This document shows positions 51,591 through 60,580 of a stretch of DNA of 64,000 bases, one piece after another. The notes beneath the pieces were generated by a model. It searched no databases. It had not been told where the DNA came from and saw nothing but the letters and a program-made list of their open reading frames with translations. The stretch lies in the NCBI RefSeq assembly GCF_045063725.1, contig NZ_CP173695.1; one strand, 5' to 3'. Source of the stretch: Sellimonas catena (GTDB taxonomy: Bacteria; Bacillota; Clostridia; Lachnospirales; Lachnospiraceae). The translations under genes and the position numbers were made by a program. Position 1 is the first letter of the stretch, and each line of letters starts with the position of its first letter.

Positions 51591-52598
51591 TTATTCCACA
51601 TCCAGTTCCCGGCGCCCCAGGTCCAGCGTTACTTTCGTTCCTTTATCCGGTTGGGAGGAAATCTGAATCCCGTGGTTTAATTTGTCCATCACTTTCTTGC
51701 AGAGATAAAGGCCGATTCCGGTGGACTTTTTGTCCTTTCTGCCGTTATATCCGGTATAGCCCTTCTCCATGATTCTCGGAAGATCCTCGCTGGAAATCCC
51801 GATTCCGGTATCTTCAATCACCAGATGGTCACTGTCCTTCATATAGATGGAAATCTTTCCTTTTTTCGTATACTTCAGCGCATTGGAAAGGATCTGCTCT
51901 ACCACAAAGGAGAGCCATTTTTCATCTGTCAGCACCGTCTCCTTGATTTCACCCAGTTCCAGCGAGAGCTTTTGCAGGATAAACAGTCTGGAGTACTTCT
52001 TGACGGCCTGGCGCACCACTTTCCCAAGATCGCAGTTTGTCAGTACCATATCTTTGGATATGTCACCGATTCTCAGGTAGGACAACACCATCTCCACATA
52101 CTGTTCCGTCTTAAACAGCTCCATCTGCAGAGAATCATAGAGTTTCCGGTCAATCTTTTCTTCTTCACTCTCCCGGCCGGACTGCAGAAGAATCCGCATG
52201 GCGGCGATCGGAGTCTTAATCTGATGCGCCCACATGCCGTAGTAATCCATCATATCATTATATTTGAGTCCATCCTCGTACAGAACCTCTTCCTTTTCAT
52301 GTGCCATCTTCTCAATCAGCTGCCGGTAAAGAGCATCCATCGCTCCAGGTGATGTATAAAATATTCCGGAACAGGTATCCATCGTCTCGATCCGGCGCTT
52401 CAGTTCTTTCCACCGGCCTGCATATTTCGTCACATCCACCAGAAAACAGAGAAACGCTCCGGCCAGAGTAAACTCTGCTATATAAAAGACCTTTTCCATC
52501 GGAATATCATATAAATATCCGATCAGAAACAATGCCGCGTAAAAAAACAGAAAAACCGCCCAGGCCAGCATCCTGTCTTTCAAATATCCTTTCACCAT
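51591..52598 (-). CDS. BceS-type intramembrane-sensing histidine kinase
   Basis: 335 residues. Two transmembrane helices near the N-terminus (about 11-29 and 35-57) with only a few residues outside between them, so it cannot sense directly; this is the intramembrane-sensing class that needs the BceAB transporter as sensor. The H-box is in YGMWAHQIKTPIAAMR (HQIKTP; His near residue 132). ATP-binding N, G1 and G2 boxes are ILSNALKYTKKGK, IEDTGIGIS and STGIGLYLCKKVM. It starts 7 bases after the response regulator gene ends. Confidence 0.93.
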   Translation of the reverse strand: MVKGYLKDRMLAWAVFLFFYAALFLIGYLYDIPMEKVFYIAEFTLAGAFLCFLVDVTKYAGRWKELKRRIETMDTCSGIFYTSPGAMDALYRQLIEKMAHEKEEVLYEDGLKYNDMMDYYGMWAHQIKTPIAAMRILLQSGRESEEEKIDRKLYDSLQMELFKTEQYVEMVLSYLRIGDISKDMVLTNCDLGKVVRQAVKKYSRLFILQKLSLELGEIKETVLTDEKWLSFVVEQILSNALKYTKKGKISIYMKDSDHLVIEDTGIGISSEDLPRIMEKGYTGYNGRKDKKSTGIGLYLCKKVMDKLNHGIQISSQPDKGTKVTLDLGRRELDVE

Positions 52599-52605
52599 GG
52601 TTCTC

Positions 52606-53280
52606 TCACTCCTTTATCATGTAACCGATTCCTTTTTTGGTCAGAATGATATCCGGCAGGCCGGCCTTATCCAGCTTTTTCCTCAGCCTTGTCATATTGA
52701 CTGTCAGCGTATTGTCATCGATAAAGCTGTCGTCCTCCCAGAGTTTCGTGATAATGTCCTCCCGGGAGACAATTTTCCCCGCACGTTCCATCAGGCACTG
52801 TAAAATTTTATATTCATTTTTCGTAAGATCAATCCGCGCACCTTCATACAGAACCGAAGCGTCACTCATGTTCAGAATCAGGCCTTTATGCTCAATCACA
52901 TTGATATTTCCCTGAAAAGAATAACTCCTCCGCAGCAGTGCCTGAACTTTTGCCGTCAGAACATTCAGGTCGAACGGCTTTTCTACAAAATCATCTCCGC
53001 CCATATTCATGGCCATGACGATATTCATATTGTCAGATGCCGATGACAGGAAGATGATCGGCACTTTGGAAAATTCCCGGATTCTCTGGCACCAGTGGAA
53101 CCCATTGAAAAACGGCAACATGATGTCCAGAAGAATAAGGTGCGGCGAACAGGCCGCCGTCTCTTCCAGAATATTCTTGAAATCCTCCACATATTTCACC
53201 TCATATCCCCACCGGGTCAGATGGGATGCCAGGGTTTCTGCAATGGTCATATCATCTTCGATAATCAGAATTTTGTACAT
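52606..53280 (-). CDS. BceR-type response regulator (OmpR family)
   Basis: 224 residues. The receiver domain has the acidic pair IIEDD, phospho-acceptor in LILLDIMLPFFNG (Asp near residue 51) and Lys in DDFVEKPFD. The C-terminal winged helix (about 130-224) ends LRKKLDKAGLPDIILTKKGIGYMI. Forms a two-component pair with the downstream kinase; the predicted target is the transporter promoter at 51502-51534. ATG preceded by AGGAGGGAAGCGTT. Confidence 0.94.
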   Translation of the reverse strand: MYKILIIEDDMTIAETLASHLTRWGYEVKYVEDFKNILEETAACSPHLILLDIMLPFFNGFHWCQRIREFSKVPIIFLSSASDNMNIVMAMNMGGDDFVEKPFDLNVLTAKVQALLRRSYSFQGNINVIEHKGLILNMSDASVLYEGARIDLTKNEYKILQCLMERAGKIVSREDIITKLWEDDSFIDDNTLTVNMTRLRKKLDKAGLPDIILTKKGIGYMIKE

Positions 53281-53308
53281 AACGCTTCCCTCCTGCTGTC
53301 AAATTACC

Positions 53309-53340
53309 AAGCGCTATGATCCGGATGGACCATAGCGCTT
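53309..53340. terminator. Hairpin downstream of carB
   Basis: AAGCGCTATG and CATAGCGCTT (10 bp) around a 12-base loop. The T tract is better on the plus strand (CTCTTTTATG) than on the minus, so it is a weak or bidirectional terminator of carAB. Confidence 0.55.
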
Positions 53341-53367
53341 CTCTTTTATGTTCTGTCTTCAATTATA

Positions 53368-56300
53368 CTACTGAACTTTTGCGATATCAATCAAAGTCAG
53401 TTCTTTGATATTGGTATTTTCAAGGCTTGTTACCAGTGCTCCTGCCGTATCCATCGCAGTCAGTACAGTCACACCTGTTTCGATGGCATTTCTGCGGATT
53501 GTAAATCCATCTCTTGCATGATCTGCTCCCTGCGGAGGAGTATCGATAACAAGGTCAATCTCATGTCCCAGGATCAGATCCAGAAGGTTCGGTGATGCCT
53601 GCTCGATCTTGTTGACAGAAATTGCTTTTACCCCTGCTTCTTTGAGGGCTTCCGCTGTTCCGGCTGTTGCAAAGATCCGGTATCCGAGAGCCTCGAATCT
53701 GCGTCCGATCTCTACCGCTTCCGGCTTGTCCTCATCCCGCACGGTCATAATCATATTCTTATATTTTGGAAGTTTGATGCCAGCTCCAAGGAAGGCTTTG
53801 TATAACGCCTCGTTAAATGTCTTCGCAATTCCAAGACATTCTCCGGTGGACTTCATTTCCGGTCCAAGGCTGATGTCTGCCCCGCGGATTTTCTCAAAAG
53901 AGAATACCGGCATCTTGATTGCGATGTATTCCGCCTCTTTCTGCAGTCCCGGAGTATATCCCATCTCACGGATCTTATGTCCGATAATGACTTTTGTTGC
54001 AAGCGGAACGATCGGGATGCCTGTCACCTTGCTGATATACGGAACGGTACGGCTGGATCTTGGATTCACCTCGATGACGTACACTTCTTCCCCGCAAACA
54101 ATGAACTGAATGTTAATCATACCGATGACATTCAAAGCTCTGGCAAGTCTTCTTGTGTACTCTTCGATCTTCCGCTTTGTTACTGCGGAAATGCTCTGGG
54201 CCGGGTAAACGGAGATACTGTCTCCGGAGTGAATACCGGCTCTTTCGATATGCTCCATAATACCCGGAATCAGGATATCTTCTCCGTCGCACACCGCGTC
54301 AACCTCGATCTCTTTTCCCATCAGGTACTTGTCTACCAGAATCGGATGCTCCTGTGCGATCCGGTTGATGATTCCGATAAACTCGTCGATATCATGGTCG
54401 TTGATGGCAATCTGCATGCCCTGGCCGCCAAGAACGTAGGACGGTCTTACAAGAACCGGATAACCCAGTTCGTTTGCAACCTTTTTCGCTTCCTCTGCTG
54501 TAAAGACCGTTCCACCTGTCGGGCGCGGAATCTTACATTTTGCTAGGATTTCGTCAAAGAGTTCTCTGTCTTCCGCTGCATCTACATTTTCTGCCGAAGT
54601 ACCGAAGATCGGAACTCCCATCTTCATCAGTGCCTCAGTCAGCTTGATGGCTGTCTGTCCGCCGAACTGCACAACAGCGCCGTCCGGTTTCTCAATATCT
54701 ACGATGCTTTCCACATCTTCCGGTGTCAACGGCTCGAAATAAAGTTTGTCTGCGATGTCAAAGTCAGTGCTGACTGTCTCCGGGTTATTATTGACGATGA
54801 TTGTCTCATAGCCTTCTTTTTTGAATGCCCAGGTACAATGTACGGAGCAGAAATCGAATTCAATTCCCTGACCGATGCGGATCGGGCCGGAGCCAAGGAC
54901 AAGAACTTTCTTCTTTCCACTTGTTTTTTCTACTTCATTTTCACTGCCGAATACAGAATAATAGTACGGTGTGCTTGCAGCGAACTCTGCCGCACAGGTA
55001 TCTACCATCTTGTATGCCGCACGGATTCCGTTGTCCATGCGCATCTGATGGATCTCTCCCTCGGTCTTACCGGTCAGAGATGCAATGACATGATCCGGAA
55101 ATTCGATCCGTTTTGCTTCTTTTAAGAGTTCCGGTGTCAGCGGTCCGTCTTTCAGGGCTTTCTCCATCTCTACAATGATGGCGAATTTATCAATAAACCA
55201 TTTGTCAATTTTTGTAATGCTGTAAAGGACATCGTAGGAAACGCCTCTTCTCAGGGCCTCTGCAATCATCCAGATCCGTCTGTCATCTACAATATGAAGC
55301 TTTTCCATCAGTTCCTCATCAGACAGATCCGAGAAATCGTAGGACATCAGGCTGTCTACATGCTGTTCCAGAGAACGGATTGCTTTCATCAGTGCGCCTT
55401 CGAAATTGTCACAGATACTCATGACTTCCCCGGTCGCTTTCATCTGTGTGGTCAGTGTTCTCTGGGCACTGATAAATTTATCAAACGGCAGACGCGGGAT
55501 CTTGACAACACAGTAATCCAGCATCGGCTCAAAACTTGCATAAGTCTTTCCGGTAATGGCGTTTTTGATTTCGTCCAGAGTATAGCCAAGTGCGATCTTT
55601 GCCGCCACTTTTGCAATCGGGTATCCTGTCGCCTTGGATGCAAGTGCAGAAGAGCGGCTCACACGCGGATTGACCTCAATAACACAGTATTCAAACGTAT
55701 CCGGGTGAAGAGCATACTGCACATTACACCCTCCGGTAATGTTCAGCTCGCTGATAATATTCAAAGCAGAAGTTCTCAGCATCTGATACTCTTTATCCCC
55801 CAGCGTCTGAGACGGTGCCACAACAATACTGTCTCCGGTATGAACACCGACCGGGTCGATGTTTTCCATATTACATACGGTAATGCAATTTCCATTTCCA
55901 TCCCGCATCACTTCATATTCAATCTCTTTCCATCCTGCGATACAGCGCTCTACAAGTACCTGACCCACACGGGAAAGACGAAGTCCGTTTTCCAGAATCT
56001 CCACCATTTCCTCCCGGTCATGGGCAATACCACCGCCGCTTCCGCCAAGGGTATAAGCCGGACGCAGAACGACCGGATAACCGATCTCCTCTGCAAATGC
56101 CACGCCGTCCGGTACGTTTTCCACGACAAGGGATGCCGCCACCGGCTCTCCGATCTTTTCCATTGTGGCCTTGAATTCCAGACGGTCCTCCGCCTTTTTG
56201 ATCGTTTCGGATGTCGTTCCGATCAGACGCACATTGTTTTCTTTTAAAAATCCTGCCTCATCCAGCTCCATGGCAAGATTCAGTCCGGCCTGGCCTCCCA

Positions 56301-56568
56301 GTGTCGGAAGAATACTGTCCGGCTTTTCTTTGCGGATCAGTTCTTCTACTACTTCTACCGTCAGAGGCTCGATGTAAACCCTGTCTGCAATATCCTTATC
56401 TGTCATGATGGTGGCCGGGTTTGAGTTAAGAAGTACAACTTCGATTCCCTCCTCTTTCAGGGAACGGCAGGCCTGTGTTCCTGCATAGTCAAACTCAGCT
56501 GCCTGGCCGATGACAATCGGCCCGGATCCGATTACTAATACTTTTTTAATATCCTGATTTCTTGGCAT
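53368..56568 (-). CDS. carB: Carbamoyl-phosphate synthase, large subunit
   Basis: 1066 residues, full length. Makes carbamoyl phosphate from bicarbonate, ammonia (from CarA) and two ATP for pyrimidines and arginine. Two homologous ATP-grasp halves start KKVLVIGSGPIVIGQAAEFDYAG and KKVLVLGSGPIRIGQGIEFDFC; the C-terminal MGS-like allosteric domain (about 935-1066) includes FATAGTAEALKEAG. The UMP/IMP-binding region appears intact. The start overlaps the carA stop by one base (TAATG). Confidence 0.98.
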   Translation of the reverse strand: MPRNQDIKKVLVIGSGPIVIGQAAEFDYAGTQACRSLKEEGIEVVLLNSNPATIMTDKDIADRVYIEPLTVEVVEELIRKEKPDSILPTLGGQAGLNLAMELDEAGFLKENNVRLIGTTSETIKKAEDRLEFKATMEKIGEPVAASLVVENVPDGVAFAEEIGYPVVLRPAYTLGGSGGGIAHDREEMVEILENGLRLSRVGQVLVERCIAGWKEIEYEVMRDGNGNCITVCNMENIDPVGVHTGDSIVVAPSQTLGDKEYQMLRTSALNIISELNITGGCNVQYALHPDTFEYCVIEVNPRVSRSSALASKATGYPIAKVAAKIALGYTLDEIKNAITGKTYASFEPMLDYCVVKIPRLPFDKFISAQRTLTTQMKATGEVMSICDNFEGALMKAIRSLEQHVDSLMSYDFSDLSDEELMEKLHIVDDRRIWMIAEALRRGVSYDVLYSITKIDKWFIDKFAIIVEMEKALKDGPLTPELLKEAKRIEFPDHVIASLTGKTEGEIHQMRMDNGIRAAYKMVDTCAAEFAASTPYYYSVFGSENEVEKTSGKKKVLVLGSGPIRIGQGIEFDFCSVHCTWAFKKEGYETIIVNNNPETVSTDFDIADKLYFEPLTPEDVESIVDIEKPDGAVVQFGGQTAIKLTEALMKMGVPIFGTSAENVDAAEDRELFDEILAKCKIPRPTGGTVFTAEEAKKVANELGYPVLVRPSYVLGGQGMQIAINDHDIDEFIGIINRIAQEHPILVDKYLMGKEIEVDAVCDGEDILIPGIMEHIERAGIHSGDSISVYPAQSISAVTKRKIEEYTRRLARALNVIGMINIQFIVCGEEVYVIEVNPRSSRTVPYISKVTGIPIVPLATKVIIGHKIREMGYTPGLQKEAEYIAIKMPVFSFEKIRGADISLGPEMKSTGECLGIAKTFNEALYKAFLGAGIKLPKYKNMIMTVRDEDKPEAVEIGRRFEALGYRIFATAGTAEALKEAGVKAISVNKIEQASPNLLDLILGHEIDLVIDTPPQGADHARDGFTIRRNAIETGVTVLTAMDTAGALVTSLENTNIKELTLIDIAKVQ

Positions 56569-57638
56569 TATCTGTCCCCTCCCATCATTTCCATAAACCG
56601 GTCAAAAAGATATCCGGAGTCCTGCGGTCCAGGACATGCTTCCGGATGGAACTGTACGGTAAAGATCTTCTTTCCGGTGTATTCCATTCCTTCATTGGTT
56701 CCGTCATTGACATTGACAAACGCCGGTTTTGCGATTTCCTGACTCAAGGTTGCGTCATCAACGACATAACCATGATTCTGTGAGGAAATGTAAACACGGT
56801 TTGTGCTCAGGTCTTTCACCGGATGGTTTCCGCCGCGGTGTCCATATTTCAGCTTGTGGGTATCTCCCCCATTTGCAAGTGCCATCAACTGATGCCCGAG
56901 GCAGATCGCGAAAATCGGCACATCACTTTCATAAAACTTTCTGACTTCTTCGATAATACCGGTACATGTCTTCGGGTCTCCAGGGCCGTTGGAAAGCATG
57001 ATCCCGTCCGGGTTTGCCGCCAGTACTTCCTCCGCCTTTGTATGAGCCGGATACACGGTAACCTCACAGCCCCTCTGATTCAGGGACCTGGCAATGTTGT
57101 TCTTTGCACCGTAGTCCATCAGCGCAACCTTGTAGCCGTCTCCCGGAAGCACATAAGGCTCTTTACATGTTACTTTGGAAACAACGTCTCCAACCTCATA
57201 TGCCGCAATCTTCGGAAGTACCTCTTCCAGATTATAGGCAGCATTGGTTGTAATCATACCGTTCATGGTTCCCTTTTCTCTCAGGATCTTCGTAAGAGCA
57301 CGGGTATCAATGCCTGCGATGCCCGGAATATCCTGCTTTTCCAGAAATTCCTGTATCGTTCCTTCGCACCGGAAATTGCTCGGCATTCTGGAGAGTTCTC
57401 TCACAATATAGCCGTCCGGCCACGCTTTTTTCGACTCCATGTCAGGAGTAATTCCATAATTTCCAATTAACGGGTAAGTCATGACAACTGCCTGTCCGGC
57501 ATAAGAAGGATCCGTAAGGACCTCAAGATAACCTGTCATAGAGGTGTTAAAGACAATTTCACTGATCATCTCTCTCTTCGAGCCGATGCTTGTTCCTTCA
57601 AAGACGGTTCCGTCTTCCAAAATCAGAAATGCTTTCAT
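56568..57638 (-). CDS. carA: Carbamoyl-phosphate synthase, small (glutaminase) subunit
   Basis: 356 residues. Hydrolyses glutamine and channels ammonia to CarB. The class I amidotransferase nucleophile is in PIFAICLGHQLMALANGG and the His/Glu pair in FTVQFHPEACPGP. The N-terminus MKAFLILEDGTVFEG and NTSMTGYLEVLTDPSYAGQ are typical. The gene is preceded by a promoter and a terminator-like leader hairpin (57682-57773), suggesting attenuation control. Confidence 0.98.
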   Translation of the reverse strand: MKAFLILEDGTVFEGTSIGSKREMISEIVFNTSMTGYLEVLTDPSYAGQAVVMTYPLIGNYGITPDMESKKAWPDGYIVRELSRMPSNFRCEGTIQEFLEKQDIPGIAGIDTRALTKILREKGTMNGMITTNAAYNLEEVLPKIAAYEVGDVVSKVTCKEPYVLPGDGYKVALMDYGAKNNIARSLNQRGCEVTVYPAHTKAEEVLAANPDGIMLSNGPGDPKTCTGIIEEVRKFYESDVPIFAICLGHQLMALANGGDTHKLKYGHRGGNHPVKDLSTNRVYISSQNHGYVVDDATLSQEIAKPAFVNVNDGTNEGMEYTGKKIFTVQFHPEACPGPQDSGYLFDRFMEMMGGDR

Positions 57639-57681
57639 AGCTTCACCTTATCCCTTCGTAGTTTCTATATGTTTGTTTGCG

Positions 57682-57773
57682 CAAAAAGAAAGGCGCATGA
57701 GTGTCTTTTCGATACTCGAGCGCCCTCCTTCTCAAATTGTAAAGATTTTACCATATCTCTTTTTGTTTTTCAA
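57682..57773 (-). promoter_or_regulatory. carAB promoter and leader with attenuator-like terminator
   Basis: TTGAAA (57768-57773), 17 bases, TAAAAT (57745-57750), then a leader containing GGCGC-N2-GAGT pairing with ACTC-N2-GCGCC (57692-57724) and a TTTCTTTTT tail, about 45 bases before the carA ATG. A terminator between a promoter and its gene indicates attenuation; I see no clear PyrR-binding consensus or T-box. The hairpin might also terminate the upstream transglutaminase gene. Confidence 0.6.
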
Positions 57774-57798
57774 CGCTTTTCCGGAATTTTCTTCCTTT

Positions 57799-59010
57799 TT
57801 ATTCATACTGCCAGTAAACGGTGATCTTACACAGAACCGGATCGTCCTGATAGGAATACCGGGCACTTGAAAGGCCGTTCTGCTGTGCCAGAATCGATGC
57901 CGCATCCCGTATCAGCCCGTTCATAAGCCTGTCTCTGGACTCTTCGTAAGCTGACTGCCCTGAAAACTTGAAGACAGAAACCGGCTCTTTGGAAGAAATC
58001 TCCTCATTCAGTTGTTTTTGCATCCGGTCCTGGTCAAAACGCTGGTAATAGCATCCCTCTCTTACATAGTAATTATCGTTCACAGCAGTACAGGACGGAA
58101 ATGTAACATCTGCATCCAGTTCGTGCGTCCGGAATAGTTCCTGTTCACTGCAGCAAAGATAATCGTACTGAATCTGCTGTTCTTCCGGAATCGACCCGCC
58201 GTCGGTTTGAAGGAAGACCGGATCGCCCCAGGTGGTGTCCACGTAATAATAGTTCCCGTCACACCGGACCAGATTCCATGCGTGCGGCTGTCCTCTGGTT
58301 GTCCCTGTGACATATGTGCAGAATACTCCAAGCCGTTCCAGAAGATACTGGGTCTCCCGCGCATAACCGGCGCAGACAGACTCCTTATTGACAAGCGCGC
58401 TGTAGAGATTCTGACTGTCACTTGCATTTTCCACATAGTCAACCGAACGGATAACATATTCATAGACATACCGGATTCTGTCATATTCCGGATCGCTCTG
58501 TGATACATCCGCCGCACCAAGAATGGCCTCTGCCTCCGCTTCAATCTGCGCCTGCATCTGTTCCTTCTGTTCCCCCTCGTAGGTATACTCCGGGCAAAAC
58601 TCAGAATATCCTCCTCCCGGAATCTGATAAGCTGTCGTCTCCGCCGCACCGCTGCACCAAAAAATATCCGGGAAATCATTCAGAACAAATTCATAAATCT
58701 GGTTGACCCGCTTTGCATCTGTCATCTCCACGTTAATCGTTTCCGAATTATTCCGGACACCCTGAAGAACAGCCTGATACACCTGCTGTTCTTCTTCGCT
58801 TAACGTACTGTAATAAAATTTCTCCGCTACTTCTTCGGCCGGAATTTCGACTTCCTGAAATACCGGCTGTTCTGCTGAAGAAGCAGTCCTCTCTTTAACC
58901 GTTGACACAGACCCGCGGAACAAACCGGCAAGTCCTGCCGCAACTGCCAGAATCAATATGACGCACAGAACAACGCATCCTTTTAAGAATCTGTTTTCTC
59001 TTTTTCTCAT
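57799..59010 (-). CDS. Membrane-anchored transglutaminase-like protein
   Basis: 403 residues from the ATG at 59010 (GGAG 7 bases upstream). An N-terminal membrane helix (about residues 11-32, signal anchor) is followed by an extracellular region. The transglutaminase/cysteine protease triad is visible: Cys in NKESVCAGYARETQYLLERLG, His in GQPHAWNLVRCDG, Asp in YYVDTTWGDPVF. Such proteins in Gram-positives process surface peptides or proteins; the substrate is unknown. The order and spacing place it 74 bases after the SpoIID-like gene, possibly co-transcribed. Confidence 0.88.
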   Translation of the reverse strand: MRKRENRFLKGCVVLCVILILAVAAGLAGLFRGSVSTVKERTASSAEQPVFQEVEIPAEEVAEKFYYSTLSEEEQQVYQAVLQGVRNNSETINVEMTDAKRVNQIYEFVLNDFPDIFWCSGAAETTAYQIPGGGYSEFCPEYTYEGEQKEQMQAQIEAEAEAILGAADVSQSDPEYDRIRYVYEYVIRSVDYVENASDSQNLYSALVNKESVCAGYARETQYLLERLGVFCTYVTGTTRGQPHAWNLVRCDGNYYYVDTTWGDPVFLQTDGGSIPEEQQIQYDYLCCSEQELFRTHELDADVTFPSCTAVNDNYYVREGCYYQRFDQDRMQKQLNEEISSKEPVSVFKFSGQSAYEESRDRLMNGLIRDAASILAQQNGLSSARYSYQDDPVLCKITVYWQYE

Positions 59011-59084
59011 GCTTTTCTCCGTAATCATCCTTTACTGTCTATTATAGAGAAATTCCTGCCCGATACGCAACCCTATTTATTCTT

Positions 59085-60347
59085 TTATACAAGTTCCGCA
59101 ATCCTGGAAACGCCCACATAGACCTCCGAAATTTTATACCAGGTCCGGTAATCTACTTTCCCCGTCTGCGGAAGCCCGAACACTTCCTGAAACTTACGGA
59201 CTGACGCTTCCGTCCTTGGACCGTAAATTCCGTCCGCATCCACTTTCGGAATCGCCGGATAGGCTCCCGCAATCACATTCAGCTGTTCCTGCATCTGCAG
59301 AACTTTGCTGCCGGAAGACCCATTTTCCAATGTGTAACCCGGCCACGATGACGGAATCCCGGAAATCTCCTGGGCGGTATTGATATACATGTCACTTCCG
59401 TAAAAATAACGCAGGATCTGGATTGCACTGTATCCCTGATCCGCCAGATCTTTGGAACCCCACTGGGTCATCCACCCCGGACAGGTCACCTGTTTTCCGT
59501 CGCAATACTGAGTCAGGATCGGCTGGCGTACGTTCGGTCTGGAAAGATAGGACGCAAACAGATCATCCACAACTACGGAAATCGTGTCGTAAATATTCCG
59601 TTGCGGAATCCACTTATGGTCAAAGGCAGTGGAGGAGGAAATCGTAAATTCAAAGCCCTGATTTCTGTACCATTCTGTGTAAACCCTGTTCAATGTAAAG
59701 GACATAATTGCAAGGACATTCGCCTTGATCGCTTCCTCCGGCCATGTCGCATATATTTCGCTGGACGCCACATTTTTAATATAATCCTTGTATCTGTCAT
59801 AGTAATTCAATGCCGTAGAATCCCGCGGTGACCCATCATGTACAACAATGTACTCCGGCACTACAACACGGCTCAAAACAATCTCTCCTGATTCGTCCAT
59901 CGGCTTGATTTCAGCTTCCGGAATTTTGGGCGGATAATTTCCAAACAGCGTATGTGCCGGAATCACATAGACCTCCTGACCTTCCTCACGTTCCAGAGGA
60001 AGCATCCGGATATTCTGAAGCGCAGTTACCCCCGAGAGAATCTCTGTTCCCGCGATCTGAATCGGTTCAAATCCTGGCGCTGTTACTTCCAGTGTATATT
60101 CCGAGTAAGGCTGTTCCTCCTGACGCTCATCCAGACTGTACTCTACCGGAGGGGCCGGCAACTCCAGCGTCTCCGTTTGTCCGGAAGAATCTGTGGAGAC
60201 AGTCTCAATCGTCTGATCCGGCACCCCGGTATAGGTGATCCGGATACTTGCGTCCTCCACCGGGAAGGATGTAGCCTCCGATGTGATCTGTATTTTCAGC
60301 TTCCCTTTATCAATATTGTTTTCCTGCATTCCGTAAATTTCGTTCAT
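59085..60347 (-). CDS. SpoIID-like / peptidoglycan-binding domain protein
   Basis: 420 residues from the ATG at 60347 (GAGGTGGGC upstream); the longer frame translates a palindromic intergenic element. An N-terminal beta domain (about 14-115; KLKIQITSEATSFPVEDASIRI) precedes a central SpoIID/LytB-like region (about 165-315; YIKNVASSEIYATWPEEAIKANVLAIMSF, QYCDGKQVTCPGWMTQWGSKDLADQGY) and a C-terminal PG_binding_1 domain (about 340-410; GSSGSKVLQMQEQL, DGIYGPRTEASVRKFQEVFGL). No signal peptide. The family occurs in spore-forming Clostridia and likely acts on cell wall or spore cortex; exact reaction unknown. Confidence 0.82.
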   Translation of the reverse strand: MNEIYGMQENNIDKGKLKIQITSEATSFPVEDASIRITYTGVPDQTIETVSTDSSGQTETLELPAPPVEYSLDERQEEQPYSEYTLEVTAPGFEPIQIAGTEILSGVTALQNIRMLPLEREEGQEVYVIPAHTLFGNYPPKIPEAEIKPMDESGEIVLSRVVVPEYIVVHDGSPRDSTALNYYDRYKDYIKNVASSEIYATWPEEAIKANVLAIMSFTLNRVYTEWYRNQGFEFTISSSTAFDHKWIPQRNIYDTISVVVDDLFASYLSRPNVRQPILTQYCDGKQVTCPGWMTQWGSKDLADQGYSAIQILRYFYGSDMYINTAQEISGIPSSWPGYTLENGSSGSKVLQMQEQLNVIAGAYPAIPKVDADGIYGPRTEASVRKFQEVFGLPQTGKVDYRTWYKISEVYVGVSRIAELV

Positions 60348-60409
60348 GCCCACCTCAAAGCATTTCTTCTTTTCAAGATATGAAGGCACTTCCGAAAACA
60401 TGCCTTGAA

Positions 60410-60545
60410 GAGAACAAAGAGTTCCGCCCGCGGAACTCTCGCGCCGAGCGCGGTCTCTGCAGCGACAAATTTCTGCTTCGTGCGAGTGTGCATCCCGCGG
60501 AGCGTTTTTATTTAACAGGGAACGAGGTTTCCTGTTAAACAGGAA
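60410..60545. repeat. Palindrome-rich, GC-rich intergenic element
   Basis: It contains AGAGTTCC-N6-GGAACTCT (60418-60439), a CGCG-type hairpin, and a near-perfect TAACAGG/CCTGTTA palindrome (about 60514-60538). Composition is more GC-rich than its surroundings. The minus-strand translation (NKNAPRDAHSHEAEICRCRDRARRESSAGG) looks like a translated repeat that I recall from unrelated spurious ORFs in Lachnospiraceae, so this is probably one copy of a dispersed repeat. Only one copy occurs in this window. Confidence 0.5.
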
Positions 60546-60573
60546 AAGGCACCGCACATCCGTGCGGCACCTT
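60546..60573 (-). terminator. Terminator of rseP
   Basis: A perfect 12-bp stem (AAGGTGCCGCAC / GTGCGGTGCCTT) with a 4-base loop followed by TT on the minus strand. Confidence 0.85.
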
Positions 60574-60580
60574 CTGTAAT

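Noticed and set aside
60348..60557. N-terminal extension of the SpoIID-like protein
   Set aside because: It translates the palindromic intergenic element and part of the rseP terminator and is not protein-like.
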